A stretch of 37,734 nucleotides of DNA from contig JAFGWT010000431.1 in the NCBI GenBank assembly GCA_016937015.1, positions 1-37,734 of the forward strand. Direction: 5' to 3'. The translations under genes and the position numbers were made by a program. The DNA is from Deltaproteobacteria bacterium. GTDB taxonomy: Bacteria > Myxococcota_A > Polyangia > JAAYKL01. Below the pieces are notes generated by a model that saw nothing but the letters and a program-made list of their open reading frames with translations, was not told the DNA's origin and made no database searches. Shown here piece by piece: positions 8,188 through 17,807 of the stretch. Within the stretch, counting starts at the first letter, position 1. The number at the start of each line of letters is the position of its first letter.

Positions 8188-9585
8188 CTAGCCTTCCTTT
8201 TCTATCTGAGTCAGCACCTCGCGCAACGCTTCGCCGTACTCGTTTTTTGAGGGACATACAAAAGTGAGCAGCGCCAAATCCTCTTCATCCAGCTCCAGCG
8301 CCCCCAATTGCTCCGCACCTTCAAGATCCTTCGATAACAGCGCGCGCAGCAAAAAGACAGGCATCAAATCAAACGCCATCACTTTGTCGTAACTGCCAAA
8401 GGGCACCGGGGTCCGGTGCCCGCCAAACCTATCGGTTGTAAACGAAAACTTTTTTCCGGGCGTTATTGTCGCACCGAACAGGCGGGTAACGCTGAATCGA
8501 TTAAACCCAGGTGCGAGCCAGCCCAGCAACCGCCGATTGTTGTCGTTCTTTAACAGGGAAATCTGATTGTGGTATCTGCCAAGGTAACCAAGGGTATCTC
8601 CGGATGCCGTGCGGCCATTAAATACCGACCCCGATATAACGGCCACGGCATTAACGTCCACCTGACCGTCCACCTGCGATGCCACCAGTTCATCAACGCT
8701 GGCGCCCAAACGGGTTTTCATCAGCTGCGGTGATTTTGCCGCAGGTCCTGCAACGCTGACAATTCTATCCACATACAGCCGTCCGGTCTGAATCAATGCG
8801 CCAATCGCAATCACATCCTGATAACCGATGTACCACGCAACCCGATTCCTGTTTACCGGCATGATGGTGTGAATATGAAAACCAACGGTCCCTGCCGGAT
8901 GTTTCCCGCTGAATTCATGCACCTGCGCGCCATGCAGATTTTGCACTGGCAATGGCGTGCCCGCAGCTTTGCAGAAATACACCGGTTTTCCATCGGCAAG
9001 GGTGCACAGCGCCTGCATGCCGGCTTCCAACTGGGATTCCTTCCCTTTGATGACGTGCTCGGGAAGAGGCGCCAATGGGTTGGAATCCATGGCGGTTACG
9101 AAGATGGCGGCAGCGGTTGTTGCCGGTTCCGGTACTTTTGAGAACGGGCGACCCCGCAGCGCAGTCCACATGCCGGATTCCAAAAGCAACCGTATCAGAC
9201 CGTCACGGTCAAGCGCCTTGCCGCCAGCGGCTTCATAGGCCGAATAGTTGACTTCACCCGCCGTCTCGCCATCAGATGCATCGAGTTCAATGACGACGGA
9301 CTGGAGCGCCCTTCTGGCACCGCGATTCACTGCTATTACTTTGCCGGCTCCCGGAGCGGTAAACACCACTCCCGGATTTTTTCTGTCCTCAAAAAGCGAT
9401 TGACCGCGTTTGACTGTATCGCCTTCTTTAACCTTCATTGAAGGTTTCATGCCAACATAGTCTTCTGCGAGAATCGCCACTCTGGAACAGGTACCGGGCT
9501 TGATTTCATTGCCTTCGGGTTTGCCGGTAATCGGCAAATCCAATCCGCGTTTTGCTTTGTGTTGAGTAGGGCCTGTATTCCCCAT
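8188..9585 (-). CDS. nqrA: Na+-translocating NADH:quinone reductase subunit A
   Basis: 465 residues; the soluble NqrA subunit at the cytoplasmic face, linked to quinone binding. The N-terminus KRGLDLPITGKPE is diagnostic, followed by DYVGMKPSMKVKEGDTV (lipoyl/biotin-like fold) and HIHTIMPVNRNRVAWYIGYQDV. The start is the ATG at 9583-9585: an AAAGG Shine-Dalgarno sits eight bases upstream on the - strand. The GTG three codons earlier overlaps that site and is rejected. First gene of the nqrABCDEF operon. Its promoter should lie in the 9586-9968 gap, but no convincing -35/-10 pair was found. Confidence 0.96.
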   Translation of the reverse strand: MGNTGPTQHKAKRGLDLPITGKPEGNEIKPGTCSRVAILAEDYVGMKPSMKVKEGDTVKRGQSLFEDRKNPGVVFTAPGAGKVIAVNRGARRALQSVVIELDASDGETAGEVNYSAYEAAGGKALDRDGLIRLLLESGMWTALRGRPFSKVPEPATTAAAIFVTAMDSNPLAPLPEHVIKGKESQLEAGMQALCTLADGKPVYFCKAAGTPLPVQNLHGAQVHEFSGKHPAGTVGFHIHTIMPVNRNRVAWYIGYQDVIAIGALIQTGRLYVDRIVSVAGPAAKSPQLMKTRLGASVDELVASQVDGQVDVNAVAVISGSVFNGRTASGDTLGYLGRYHNQISLLKNDNNRRLLGWLAPGFNRFSVTRLFGATITPGKKFSFTTDRFGGHRTPVPFGSYDKVMAFDLMPVFLLRALLSKDLEGAEQLGALELDEEDLALLTFVCPSKNEYGEALREVLTQIEKEG

Positions 9586-9968
9586 GTGATTCACCTTTGT
9601 TAAATTGGAATCAAAAAAATTTTTGGCACATTAACAGGTTGCCGGACAAATTCAATAGCATTTGTATTACGCTACCGGGTCTAATTATTATCCCATTGCC
9701 TTGCTTCGCCACCCAAATTTTTCAGCCGCCAAATATTGTTCAGGCAACTGGGAAGCATCATATGCATGCAAATTAATACTGCAATACCATATTACATCCG
9801 CTTCTAATTTAATATCTTCATTAGCGTCAATAGCGTCAATAGCGTCAATGATTGCGAAAATTTTTCCGCACCCTTAAGCAAGTCCGGCCTCGTCCGTAAT
9901 TTACCAATATATCAGGCGAATAGCAAAACCAACATCCATAGTAATCGCGCTGAAAACAGGTGGCATAC
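9586..9968. promoter_or_regulatory. Divergent intergenic region between nqrA and cheA
   Basis: 383 bases separate two divergent operons, so both promoters should lie here. The region is AT-rich with no plausible gene. It contains the tandem repeat at 9823-9849, the nqrA Shine-Dalgarno on the - strand and the AGGTGG ribosome-binding site for cheA just before 9969. I found no clear sigma-70 or sigma-54 promoter. Confidence 0.5.
9823..9849. repeat. Three perfect tandem copies of AGCGTCAAT
   Basis: Units at 9823-9831, 9832-9840 and 9841-9849 are identical 9-mers about 120 bases before the cheA start. Head-to-tail iterons of this size can be regulator-binding sites, but the unit lies just under one helical turn and could equally be slippage. 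Role unknown. Confidence 0.85.
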
Positions 9969-12900
9969 ATGAGCGAACAAGATGATGAATTAATTGAGAT
10001 TTTCATCGAAGAATCCAAAGAACATCTGGAAGGTATTGAGGACAACCTGCTCACCCTGGAGGAACAGGGCGAAAATCTGGACGAGGACCTGATTAACAAA
10101 GTTTTCAGAGCCATCCACTCGATTAAGGGAGCGGCCGGGTTCTTTGGTCTGGACGCAACAAAGTCTTTGGCCCATACCACCGAAAATGTCCTTGGCAAAA
10201 TTCGAAAACGGGAGCTGATTCCGACCAAATCCATTGTTGCGACCCTGCTGCAGTCGGTGGACGTTTTAAATGAAATGATGAACTCCCCCGAGCTAATGAA
10301 CACCATCGATATTTCGGAGCCAATGGCGCGCCTGGAACAAATCCTGTTGCCGTCCGGCGGTGACGAACAATCCACAGGGACATCTGCCGCAGAATCGCAG
10401 GGGCCAACAGCTGCGAATTTAAAGTCAAAACCAGCCGCCGCTCCCCTGCCCGCTTCGTCTGCGCCATCGTCGGAAGCGAAACCCGCCAATAAACCGGTCC
10501 CCCGCCCCAAACCAGAGAATTCGGTGCCCGCTGACGCCATAGGGATAAAAAACACACGAGGCGGCCAAGTGTTCTCTGTTTCACGGTCTGCACTAAAAGA
10601 CGCGACCCGACAATCCAAAGGTGGCACCTACGTCTACCTTGTCGAGTTTTCGATTAACGGCGACATACATGCAAAAGGAAAAGCAGCTGACGGCATTCTC
10701 GATGAATTGAACCAGCTTGTTTTCCTGGTGAAATCGGACCTGAAACAGGCCTGCGAAGAAAACAGGGACGTCGGGTATGTGCTGCTTTCAACCATCATGG
10801 ACATCGAGCTTCTGTCAACATTTCTGGAACTTGATGTGCAACAGTTGCAGATACTGGACAACACCCTGTTTGGCGTTGAGAACCACATTGATCAAATGGC
10901 GGAACAACAGGTTGACAGTCACCGCAAACCAGTGACGGCCAGTGAACCGGAAAAAGTGCGCCACAAGATGCCCATGAAACGAGTGGGAGCAGAGCCGCCA
11001 GCCGCCACATCGGCTGTGGAATCAGCCTCGTCCAATGCCGCCACATCCAAAAAAATGAAGGGTGAGGGCAGTATTCGCGTCAACGTAAAAATTCTCGACC
11101 GACTGATGACCCTGGCCGGCGAGATGGTGCTCACTAGAAATCAGCTGCTGCAAAACCTGTTGAACAATGATGACGAGAAAAAGCTGCATCGGGCCGCCCA
11201 ACGGGTCGACACCATCACAACGGAACTGCAGGATGCCATCATGTCCACCCGCATGCAGTCCGTCGGCATCGTCTTCAACAAATTCAGGCGCGTGGTACAT
11301 GACATGAGCCGGGATCTCGGCAAGGAAATTGACCTTGAGTTGGAAGGCGAAGAGGTTGAACTCGATAAAACCATAATCGAAGCCATTGGGGATCCTTTGA
11401 CACATCTGGTAAGGAATGCCGTGGATCATGGCATTGAGCTGCCGAAGGCGCGGCTTGCGGCAGGAAAGCCGTCATGTGGACACCTGCGGCTGTCGGCATT
11501 TCACAAGGCCGGACAGGTCATTATAGAAGTAACAGATGACGGCAAAGGGCTCGACCCAAACAAAATCAAAGACAAAGCGGTGGCAATGGGATTATACACA
11601 CCGCAGGAACTGTACGCCATGCCGGAACAGTCCATCCTTCGTCTGATTTTCAAACCAGGATTTTCAACAGCCAGGGAAGTGACAGAGATTTCGGGACGAG
11701 GGGTAGGCATGGATGTTGTCAGTTCAAACCTCTCCAATATTGGTGGCGTTGTTGACCTCGAGTCCGAAATGGGCAAAGGCACAACCATAAGGGTGAAGCT
11801 GCCATTAACCCTTGCCATTCTTCCGTCCCTGATGGTGGAAGTGGGCGGCGAGCATTTTGCGATTCCGCAAATGAATCTGCTGGAACTGCAGCGTATTCCG
11901 GCTGCAAAGGTGGCCAGCACAATCGAGAAACTGGGGTCGGTGAACGTTATGCGGTTGCGCGGTGAGCTGTTGCCGCTTATCGATTTGCGGGATGTTCTCA
12001 ATATTCCCCGAAAACGCATTACGCATCCCGAAACGGGAAAAGCAATTCACGATAAGCGCGAAACTCTTTCTGACCGCCGCAGTCAGGAAAACATGCAACC
12101 AATATCAGAAGAAAATCGCACCACCGACGACCGCCGCCAGCATCCGCTAAGTGCTGTAAATATTGCGGTGGTTTCAGCAGGCGAGTTTAACTATGGCATT
12201 ATCGTTGACACATTGCTGGACTCCGAAGAAATCGTCGTCAAGCCATTGGGGCGCCACCTCAGTGATTGCCGAAGCTACGCCGGCGCAACAGTACTTGGAA
12301 ACGGCCGCGCCGCGCTCATTCTGGATGTGGTGGGCATCAGCCAGGTCATGGAATTAATGGATACAACTGACTCTGAACTTCGAAAACATCGCAGAAATGA
12401 AGCGTCGGACGCAAACCGCACCGACAGACAGAGTCTGCTTCTGGTTGAAAATGCCCAAAACGATGTCCTCGCCATTCCACTCGGTCTGGTCGAGCGCGTT
12501 GAAAAGGTGTACCGAAAAACAATTCAGAATGTTGCAGGTAAGCGGACCATCAAATATCGGGGCGGCAGCCTCATGCTGTTTGCGATAGAGGATGTGGTGA
12601 CTGTAGAGCCCATTTACGATAAGAATGACATTATTTTTGTAGTTGTATCGAAGATAGCGGGACGGGAAGCCGGCATTATGTGCTCAGCGATTGTCGACAC
12701 GATTGATGCGGACATAAGCATTGACGAAGTCACCCATCGTGCCCCTGGTGTCTTTGGCTCGGCTATTATCCAGGACAGAATCACACTGTTGCTCGACATC
12801 CACTCCATTGTAACTGAAACCGTGCCGAACTGGGTCAATAAGGTAACGCGCAAGCTGAAACCGCATCAGGTGGATAACATTGACACATCGCCGAACTCCC

Positions 12901-13331
12901 GAAACGAATCAGAAGATGTCCCGCAGGTGCTGGTAGTTGAGGATTCGCGATTCTTCATGAATCAGATTAAGGCGACGGTTGAGCAGGCCGGGTTCAACGT
13001 GCTTACCGCGGAAGACGGGTTGGTTGCGCTTGATGTATTGAAAAACAACCACATCGACCTTGTTCTGACCGACATCGAGATGCCCAATTTGGATGGATTT
13101 GGATTAGTTGAAAAAATGCGTGCAGATTCAGCCCTTGCGCACATTCCGGCGATTGCAGTCACTTCCGTCATGGGCGAAGTGGCAGAAGCACGCAGCCAGC
13201 AGGTGGGCATAGACGAATATCTAATCAAGCTGGACCGAGATCAAATCCTTGAGCGCAGCATTTACTTTTTAAATCACGGACGCAGCCAGGCTGCAATGCG
13301 AGGAGTGAATAGCAATGGCCATGGCGCATAG
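9969..13331 (+). CDS. cheA: Hybrid chemotaxis histidine kinase CheA with C-terminal receiver
   Basis: 1120 residues from the ATG at 9969, preceded by AGGTGG. The upstream in-frame GTG at 9960 overlaps that site. Domains in order: HPt (1-110) with phospho-acceptor His50 in RAIHSIKGAAGFF; an Ala/Pro-rich linker (about 120-180); an alpha/beta module (about 190-310) in the position of P2; dimerisation helices (about 365-430); an HK ATPase with N-box HLVRNAVDHGIE, G1 DDGKGLDP and G2 GRGVGMDVV; a CheW-like domain (about 615-800) split by an acidic/basic insert rich in DRR; a second CheW-like domain (about 818-960); and a receiver (about 983-1110) with Asp1035 in LVLTDIEMPNLDGF. At the receiver switch Lys the usual KP is KL. 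It phosphorylates receiver partners in response to receptor arrays. First gene of the operon; cheW overlaps its end. Confidence 0.95.
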   Translation: MSEQDDELIEIFIEESKEHLEGIEDNLLTLEEQGENLDEDLINKVFRAIHSIKGAAGFFGLDATKSLAHTTENVLGKIRKRELIPTKSIVATLLQSVDVLNEMMNSPELMNTIDISEPMARLEQILLPSGGDEQSTGTSAAESQGPTAANLKSKPAAAPLPASSAPSSEAKPANKPVPRPKPENSVPADAIGIKNTRGGQVFSVSRSALKDATRQSKGGTYVYLVEFSINGDIHAKGKAADGILDELNQLVFLVKSDLKQACEENRDVGYVLLSTIMDIELLSTFLELDVQQLQILDNTLFGVENHIDQMAEQQVDSHRKPVTASEPEKVRHKMPMKRVGAEPPAATSAVESASSNAATSKKMKGEGSIRVNVKILDRLMTLAGEMVLTRNQLLQNLLNNDDEKKLHRAAQRVDTITTELQDAIMSTRMQSVGIVFNKFRRVVHDMSRDLGKEIDLELEGEEVELDKTIIEAIGDPLTHLVRNAVDHGIELPKARLAAGKPSCGHLRLSAFHKAGQVIIEVTDDGKGLDPNKIKDKAVAMGLYTPQELYAMPEQSILRLIFKPGFSTAREVTEISGRGVGMDVVSSNLSNIGGVVDLESEMGKGTTIRVKLPLTLAILPSLMVEVGGEHFAIPQMNLLELQRIPAAKVASTIEKLGSVNVMRLRGELLPLIDLRDVLNIPRKRITHPETGKAIHDKRETLSDRRSQENMQPISEENRTTDDRRQHPLSAVNIAVVSAGEFNYGIIVDTLLDSEEIVVKPLGRHLSDCRSYAGATVLGNGRAALILDVVGISQVMELMDTTDSELRKHRRNEASDANRTDRQSLLLVENAQNDVLAIPLGLVERVEKVYRKTIQNVAGKRTIKYRGGSLMLFAIEDVVTVEPIYDKNDIIFVVVSKIAGREAGIMCSAIVDTIDADISIDEVTHRAPGVFGSAIIQDRITLLLDIHSIVTETVPNWVNKVTRKLKPHQVDNIDTSPNSRNESEDVPQVLVVEDSRFFMNQIKATVEQAGFNVLTAEDGLVALDVLKNNHIDLVLTDIEMPNLDGFGLVEKMRADSALAHIPAIAVTSVMGEVAEARSQQVGIDEYLIKLDRDQILERSIYFLNHGRSQAAMRGVNSNGHGA

Positions 13332-13767
13332 CAACACAGGCAAAACCAAAGAAATCGTCATTTTTCAGGTCGGCGAAACTTACTGCGGCATAACCATCGA
13401 TAGTGTCCAGGAAATTAACAAAAACATGGAAATCACCACCGTGTACTCCGCACCGGATTACGTTCGAGGTGTGATTAATCTGCGGGGACAAATTGTCACA
13501 ATCATCGACATGCGAAAAAAATTTCATATGGAACAGACAGAAATTTCAAAGGGCATGAATAACGTGGTTGTTAATTCAAAGGGGGAACAAATCGGTTTGC
13601 TGGTGGATAATGTGGAGGACATCATTCCTGCGAATACAGACGACATTCTCCCATCCCCACCCCACATGAACGATGCAATGGGAAAATACTTTACCGGGGT
13701 TTACAAATTGGAAGAAGAACTGGTTGCAATCCTGGACATGAACAAACTGCTTTCACGGGAAGCATAG
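13315..13767 (+). CDS. cheW: Chemotaxis coupling protein CheW
   Basis: 150 residues, one CheW domain. CheW couples receptors to the kinase in the cytoplasmic array. Landmarks are [13 protein letters not shown], the [22 protein letters not shown] core and [10 protein letters not shown]. The ATG at 13315 lies 17 bases inside the cheA coding region, with GGAG nine bases upstream; an alternative ATG at 13321 would give MAHSNTGK. The overlap implies coupled translation with cheA. A standard family member with nothing unusual. Confidence 0.96.
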   Translation: MAMAHSNTGKTKEIVIFQVGETYCGITIDSVQEINKNMEITTVYSAPDYVRGVINLRGQIVTIIDMRKKFHMEQTEISKGMNNVVVNSKGEQIGLLVDNVEDIIPANTDDILPSPPHMNDAMGKYFTGVYKLEEELVAILDMNKLLSREA

Positions 13768-13802
13768 AAAAAAGATTCTGTTACACGCATTGTGGGGGAA
13801 AA

Positions 13803-15869
13803 ATGAATAATAGTCTTGATACGGAACATCAGGTCGCCACCCCAGGTTCAGAACCGGATGCGGAAAGCGGTGCTGCCGTTTATAACCGCAATGACGCCGC
13901 AAAAAATGCTTCTGTGGACGCATCAACGCGTTCGGCTGAATCCGGCAATTCCAAAAAAACAGTCAGAAAGAAAAAAACCGAGACGTCATCCCGTTCAAAA
14001 AAGGCTCCAAAAAAAACGGGGATAAAACCCCGCCAACAACTTGCACAGATAGAACCGCCCGCGATTGGCTCTGCAGCGGAAAATGATGCCAAAGCCAAAC
14101 CGGCCCACGAAAACGAATTGCTTGACCGTCTGGCGCAATATATCGATCGCATTGCGGATGGTGATCTGCAGCTACAGATAAACCTTGATTCATCGAACCC
14201 GGCGATTATCAAAATTGAAGCAGCCTTAAATAAACTGCTTCGAAATACTCAAATGTTCACTGACAGCATGACCGAGGTATCTGTGGGCAAATTTGATTCC
14301 CTTTCAATGTTTGAGCAATTGGGGGGAGGTAGTGGAAAACGATGCGCAGGTGATCGATGTGTCCCGGCGTTTATAGAAATGCTTCAGGGTTTTAACGAAA
14401 AAATAAAGGCTGCCAACGAGATTGCAATGGGCAATTTTGGAGTGGAAATAAAGCCCAAAGGTCACGATGATATATTGGGCCACGCATTGGTCACATTGCA
14501 GTTTCAGCTCGAAAATCTGCTTTCCGCCCTCTCGGTCGCCAGTGAGCAGACTGAAACAGGAATACTGAACGAGCGACTTGATTTGAACTTTTTTGAGGCC
14601 AATTGGACCGACATCGCAAAGGCAGTAAATCTGATTCTCGACACACTCGTTGGACACATAGATGCCATGCCTTTGCCAGTGCTGGTCCTGGATACCAATC
14701 ACAGTATTTTGTACGCCAATCATAAAAGCATCGAAATAACTGGCATGAATCAAGACACCATTGTCGGTATTCCCTGCACTCAATTGTTTAAAAATTCCAG
14801 TTGCGACACCGAACTGTGTGCATGTAATCAGGCAATGACGGAGGGAATTCCGAAAAGCAGCGAACTTGATATAACCGTGAACGGTATACAAAGACATTTT
14901 CGTGCAATCGCATCGCCATTGACGGATGGGAACGGTGAAATTAAAGGTGCCCTCCAGTTTATGATGGATGAAACCGCCCACCGGACAATTCAGGAACAAA
15001 TTTTCAATACTGCACAAACCCTTGACCACATGGTGCAAAAACTAAGTGCGTCTTCCAGTGACGCAGCGTCGCAGGCGCTGGCCATCGAACAAAAGGCAAG
15101 CCATGTAACTGAAGTTTCAAAGGCTCTGGCACATCAGGTTCAAAAAATCGCCGCATCCACAGAAAACTCTCAGGCAAGTATGTCATCAGTGTCAGCGGCA
15201 TCAGAGCAAATGGCAGCGACAGTTGGTGAAATCGCACAGAACGCCGAACATGCCCGTGTCGTCACATCAGATGCGGTGGATGCCGTTCAGGCAGCATCGG
15301 CTGAAGTATCACAGCTGGAACAGGCGGCTGTTCAGATCAGTCAGGTAACAGAGACAATTGTGGAAATCGCTGAGCAGACAAAACTGCTGGCCTTAAATGC
15401 CACAATCGAGGCAGCTCGGGCCGGTGAAGCTGGAAAAGGCTTTGCGGTTGTCGCAGGAGAAGTTAAGGAACTGGCGCAACAGACCAATGCTGCTACTTCA
15501 GATATTCGCAACAAAATTGACGCCATACAAATGGCCACTCGACATACGATAACCAAAATCCGAAATATTGAAAATGTAATCAATGATGTGAACGAGTTTG
15601 TGTCGACCATTGCCACGGCAACAGAAGAACAGGCAATCACAACAAGAGACATCACCGAAAACCTGAGCCAAAGTACAGCCGACATGGCCAATGTTGGTGT
15701 GACTATTATTGAGCTTACACAGTCATCAGAAAACATGGCCCACACTGTCGACGATGTATCCCGTGATACCACGCGTATAAAGGATACATCGAGCAGACTC
15801 AACCAAATCGCAAAAGAGCTTGAAAAAACAGAATCTGTACTGGTCAATGCAATTAATCAGTTGAATTAA
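13803..15869 (+). CDS. Soluble methyl-accepting chemotaxis protein with PAS and HAMP-like repeats
   Basis: 688 residues with no membrane segment or signal peptide, so a cytoplasmic receptor. Residues 1-100 are low-complexity and Lys-rich ([16 protein letters not shown]). Residues about 105-285 look like two or three tandem HAMP-like units ([48 protein letters not shown]). A PAS domain (about 290-400) carries four cysteines, C325, C334, C339 and C341. The C-terminal coiled-coil signalling domain has the canonical tip [20 protein letters not shown] near 522-541. It has no C-terminal CheR-docking pentapeptide. The neighbouring cheB and cheR suggest methylation-based adaptation. The basic N-terminus could bind nucleic acid or acidic partners, which is inference. 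Confidence 0.93.
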   Translation: MNNSLDTEHQVATPGSEPDAESGAAVYNRNDAAKNASVDASTRSAESGNSKKTVRKKKTETSSRSKKAPKKTGIKPRQQLAQIEPPAIGSAAENDAKAKPAHENELLDRLAQYIDRIADGDLQLQINLDSSNPAIIKIEAALNKLLRNTQMFTDSMTEVSVGKFDSLSMFEQLGGGSGKRCAGDRCVPAFIEMLQGFNEKIKAANEIAMGNFGVEIKPKGHDDILGHALVTLQFQLENLLSALSVASEQTETGILNERLDLNFFEANWTDIAKAVNLILDTLVGHIDAMPLPVLVLDTNHSILYANHKSIEITGMNQDTIVGIPCTQLFKNSSCDTELCACNQAMTEGIPKSSELDITVNGIQRHFRAIASPLTDGNGEIKGALQFMMDETAHRTIQEQIFNTAQTLDHMVQKLSASSSDAASQALAIEQKASHVTEVSKALAHQVQKIAASTENSQASMSSVSAASEQMAATVGEIAQNAEHARVVTSDAVDAVQAASAEVSQLEQAAVQISQVTETIVEIAEQTKLLALNATIEAARAGEAGKGFAVVAGEVKELAQQTNAATSDIRNKIDAIQMATRHTITKIRNIENVINDVNEFVSTIATATEEQAITTRDITENLSQSTADMANVGVTIIELTQSSENMAHTVDDVSRDTTRIKDTSSRLNQIAKELEKTESVLVNAINQLN

Positions 15870-15888
15870 CCATGAGAAGGTCTTTCCA

Positions 15889-16962
15889 ATGAAATGGCTA
15901 ATTGTCGATGATACAGCGCTATACCGCAAGATTCTGCAGAATGTACTCGCCTCCTTCAAGGATGTTTCAGAAATACAAACCGCTCCGAACGGATCTGTTG
16001 CCATAAAAAAGGCGATTGCGTCTTCTCCTGATGTCGTAACTCTGGACTACGAAATGCCTGACATGAATGGCCTCGAGGTAATGCAAAGGATGCAGACGAT
16101 TGGTCTTAAATCCGAATACATCATGATCAGCGCACATACGCCCGAAGGTGCACAAATTGCAATTCAGGCTATGGAAAAAGGAGCAATTGACGCAATTGCG
16201 AAGCCTGATGGCATGAATATTGAGAGCAATATTGAGAGCCTCAAAACCCAGCTAATTCCTATTTTGGCGGCCGTGCGTACGCGCCTGGCTGCGACGGGAA
16301 GCATTGCTGCCCAAGAGTTTTCCGAGGCAAAACAGATTTCGAATTTTAAAAAAATCCGCTCAGTCGCAGTCCAGGGTCAGGCTCCCAAAATTATTGCCAT
16401 CGGCGCCTCAACAGGTGGTCCACGGGCACTCACGACTGTACTGACACAGCTTCCTGAAAAATTGCCCATACCGGTGGTTGTAACGATTCATATGCCCAAG
16501 GCTTTTACCGGGCAACTTGCTGATTCGCTCGACAAAAAGTGCGCGTTACAGGTTGTTGAAGCCAAAAACGGAATGCCCCTTCGCCCAGGGGTGATTCACA
16601 TCGCGCCCGGTGGCATGCATATGCGCGTTGTTCCAGCGAGCGTCATTGGCACTCATAAAATAGAATTAACTTACGACGAACCGGAGCATAATTGCAGGCC
16701 CTCGGTTGACTATCTCTTTCGCTCCATTGCCAGGGAATTCAAAGCGGCGGCAATTGGTGTGATTCTCACAGGAATGGGACATGACGGCGCGTCAGGAATG
16801 AAACTGATGAAACTGCAGGGCGCGACAACAATTGCACAGAATAAGGAAACATGTGTTGTATTTGGAATGCCAGCCAAGGCAATTGAGGAGGGATCAGTTG
16901 ACCACATCATGCCTATTGAAACGCTGCACACTGCAATCCTGAAAGCGGTAAATCCATCGTGA
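15889..16962 (+). CDS. cheB: Chemotaxis methylesterase/glutaminase CheB
   Basis: 357 residues. CheB removes methyl groups from receptor glutamates, is activated by phosphorylation, and resets receptor sensitivity. The receiver domain (1-120) has phospho-acceptor Asp53 in VTLDYEMPDMNG; a linker follows. The esterase domain (about 165-355) shows the triad Ser174 (IGASTGGPRA), His201 (TIHMPKAFTGQ) and Asp299 (LTGMGHDGASGM). The start is the ATG 19 bases after the MCP gene, with AGAAGG upstream. Its TGA overlaps the GTG of cheR. Confidence 0.96.
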   Translation: MKWLIVDDTALYRKILQNVLASFKDVSEIQTAPNGSVAIKKAIASSPDVVTLDYEMPDMNGLEVMQRMQTIGLKSEYIMISAHTPEGAQIAIQAMEKGAIDAIAKPDGMNIESNIESLKTQLIPILAAVRTRLAATGSIAAQEFSEAKQISNFKKIRSVAVQGQAPKIIAIGASTGGPRALTTVLTQLPEKLPIPVVVTIHMPKAFTGQLADSLDKKCALQVVEAKNGMPLRPGVIHIAPGGMHMRVVPASVIGTHKIELTYDEPEHNCRPSVDYLFRSIAREFKAAAIGVILTGMGHDGASGMKLMKLQGATTIAQNKETCVVFGMPAKAIEEGSVDHIMPIETLHTAILKAVNPS

Positions 16963-17786
16963 GCCCTATTCCATCACAGGACCTGTCTGCCATTCGCGAA
17001 TTTGTCGAAGTAAACTGCGGCATCAAACTGGACGAAAGCAAGTCGTACCTAGTGGAAAGTCGACTTGGTCCCATACTTTTAGAAATGAAATTTGTAAGTT
17101 ATCTGTCCATGATAGACGCTGCGATAAAAGACCGCACCGGCAAACTCAAACACAAAATCATAGACTCCATCACAACTAATGAAACCTACTTTTTCCGTGA
17201 TCAGAAGCCATTCGATTTGCTGTCTCATAAATTGATACCGGATATTCTTGAAAGGCAGCTGGATAAAGCACATCCCATCCTCCGAATATGGAGTGCAGCA
17301 GCATCCACAGGGCAGGAAGTGTATAGCATCGCCATGGTGCTAAAGGAAATGTTAGGGACCTTTTACAGTCATAATATTCAAATCATTGGTACGGATATAT
17401 CACAACATGCCCTTGAAATCGCAAGTCGCGGTGTGTATGGCAAAATCGAACTATCTCGCGGTCTGACCGGCGCACGTTTGAATCGACATTTTTCACAGAA
17501 AGACAATCTTTGGAAAATAAACGATGATCTTCGGGCGGTAGTGAGGTTTCAACATTTAAATCTGCTAACAGGCACAGCAACAATTCCCACACAGGACATC
17601 ATCCTCTGCCGAAATGTGGCATTTTATTTTTCCAAGGAAAACAAACAGCATTTGTTCACAAAGCTTTCCGAAAAAATCGAAAAGGGTGGCTACCTGATTA
17701 TCGGATCAACGGAATCCCTGGTTGGCATGGATGTCCCTTTCGAAAAGAAAGCGTTCCACAACAATATTTATTATCAAAGGATATAG
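16959..17786 (+). CDS. cheR: Chemotaxis receptor methyltransferase CheR
   Basis: 275 residues. CheR methylates receptor glutamates using S-adenosylmethionine, opposing CheB. An N-terminal helical domain (about 8-70, CGIKLDESKSYLVESRL) precedes the SAM-binding domain, which shows TTNETYFFRD, RIWSAAASTGQEVYSIAM, IIGTDISQHALEIA and ILCRNVAFYF. The usual LCRNVLIYF reads CRNVAFYF. The GTG start overlaps the cheB stop by four bases (GTGA), a sign of translational coupling. There is no TPR extension. Confidence 0.95.
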   Translation: MSPIPSQDLSAIREFVEVNCGIKLDESKSYLVESRLGPILLEMKFVSYLSMIDAAIKDRTGKLKHKIIDSITTNETYFFRDQKPFDLLSHKLIPDILERQLDKAHPILRIWSAAASTGQEVYSIAMVLKEMLGTFYSHNIQIIGTDISQHALEIASRGVYGKIELSRGLTGARLNRHFSQKDNLWKINDDLRAVVRFQHLNLLTGTATIPTQDIILCRNVAFYFSKENKQHLFTKLSEKIEKGGYLIIGSTESLVGMDVPFEKKAFHNNIYYQRI

Positions 17787-17807
17787 ACGAATCCCGGGGG
17801 TATCCTA

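Noticed and set aside
9625-9646. Sigma-54-like promoter (TGGCAC...TTGCC)
   Set aside because: The spacing between the GG and GC elements is nine bases after TGGCAC instead of about five, so it does not fit the consensus.
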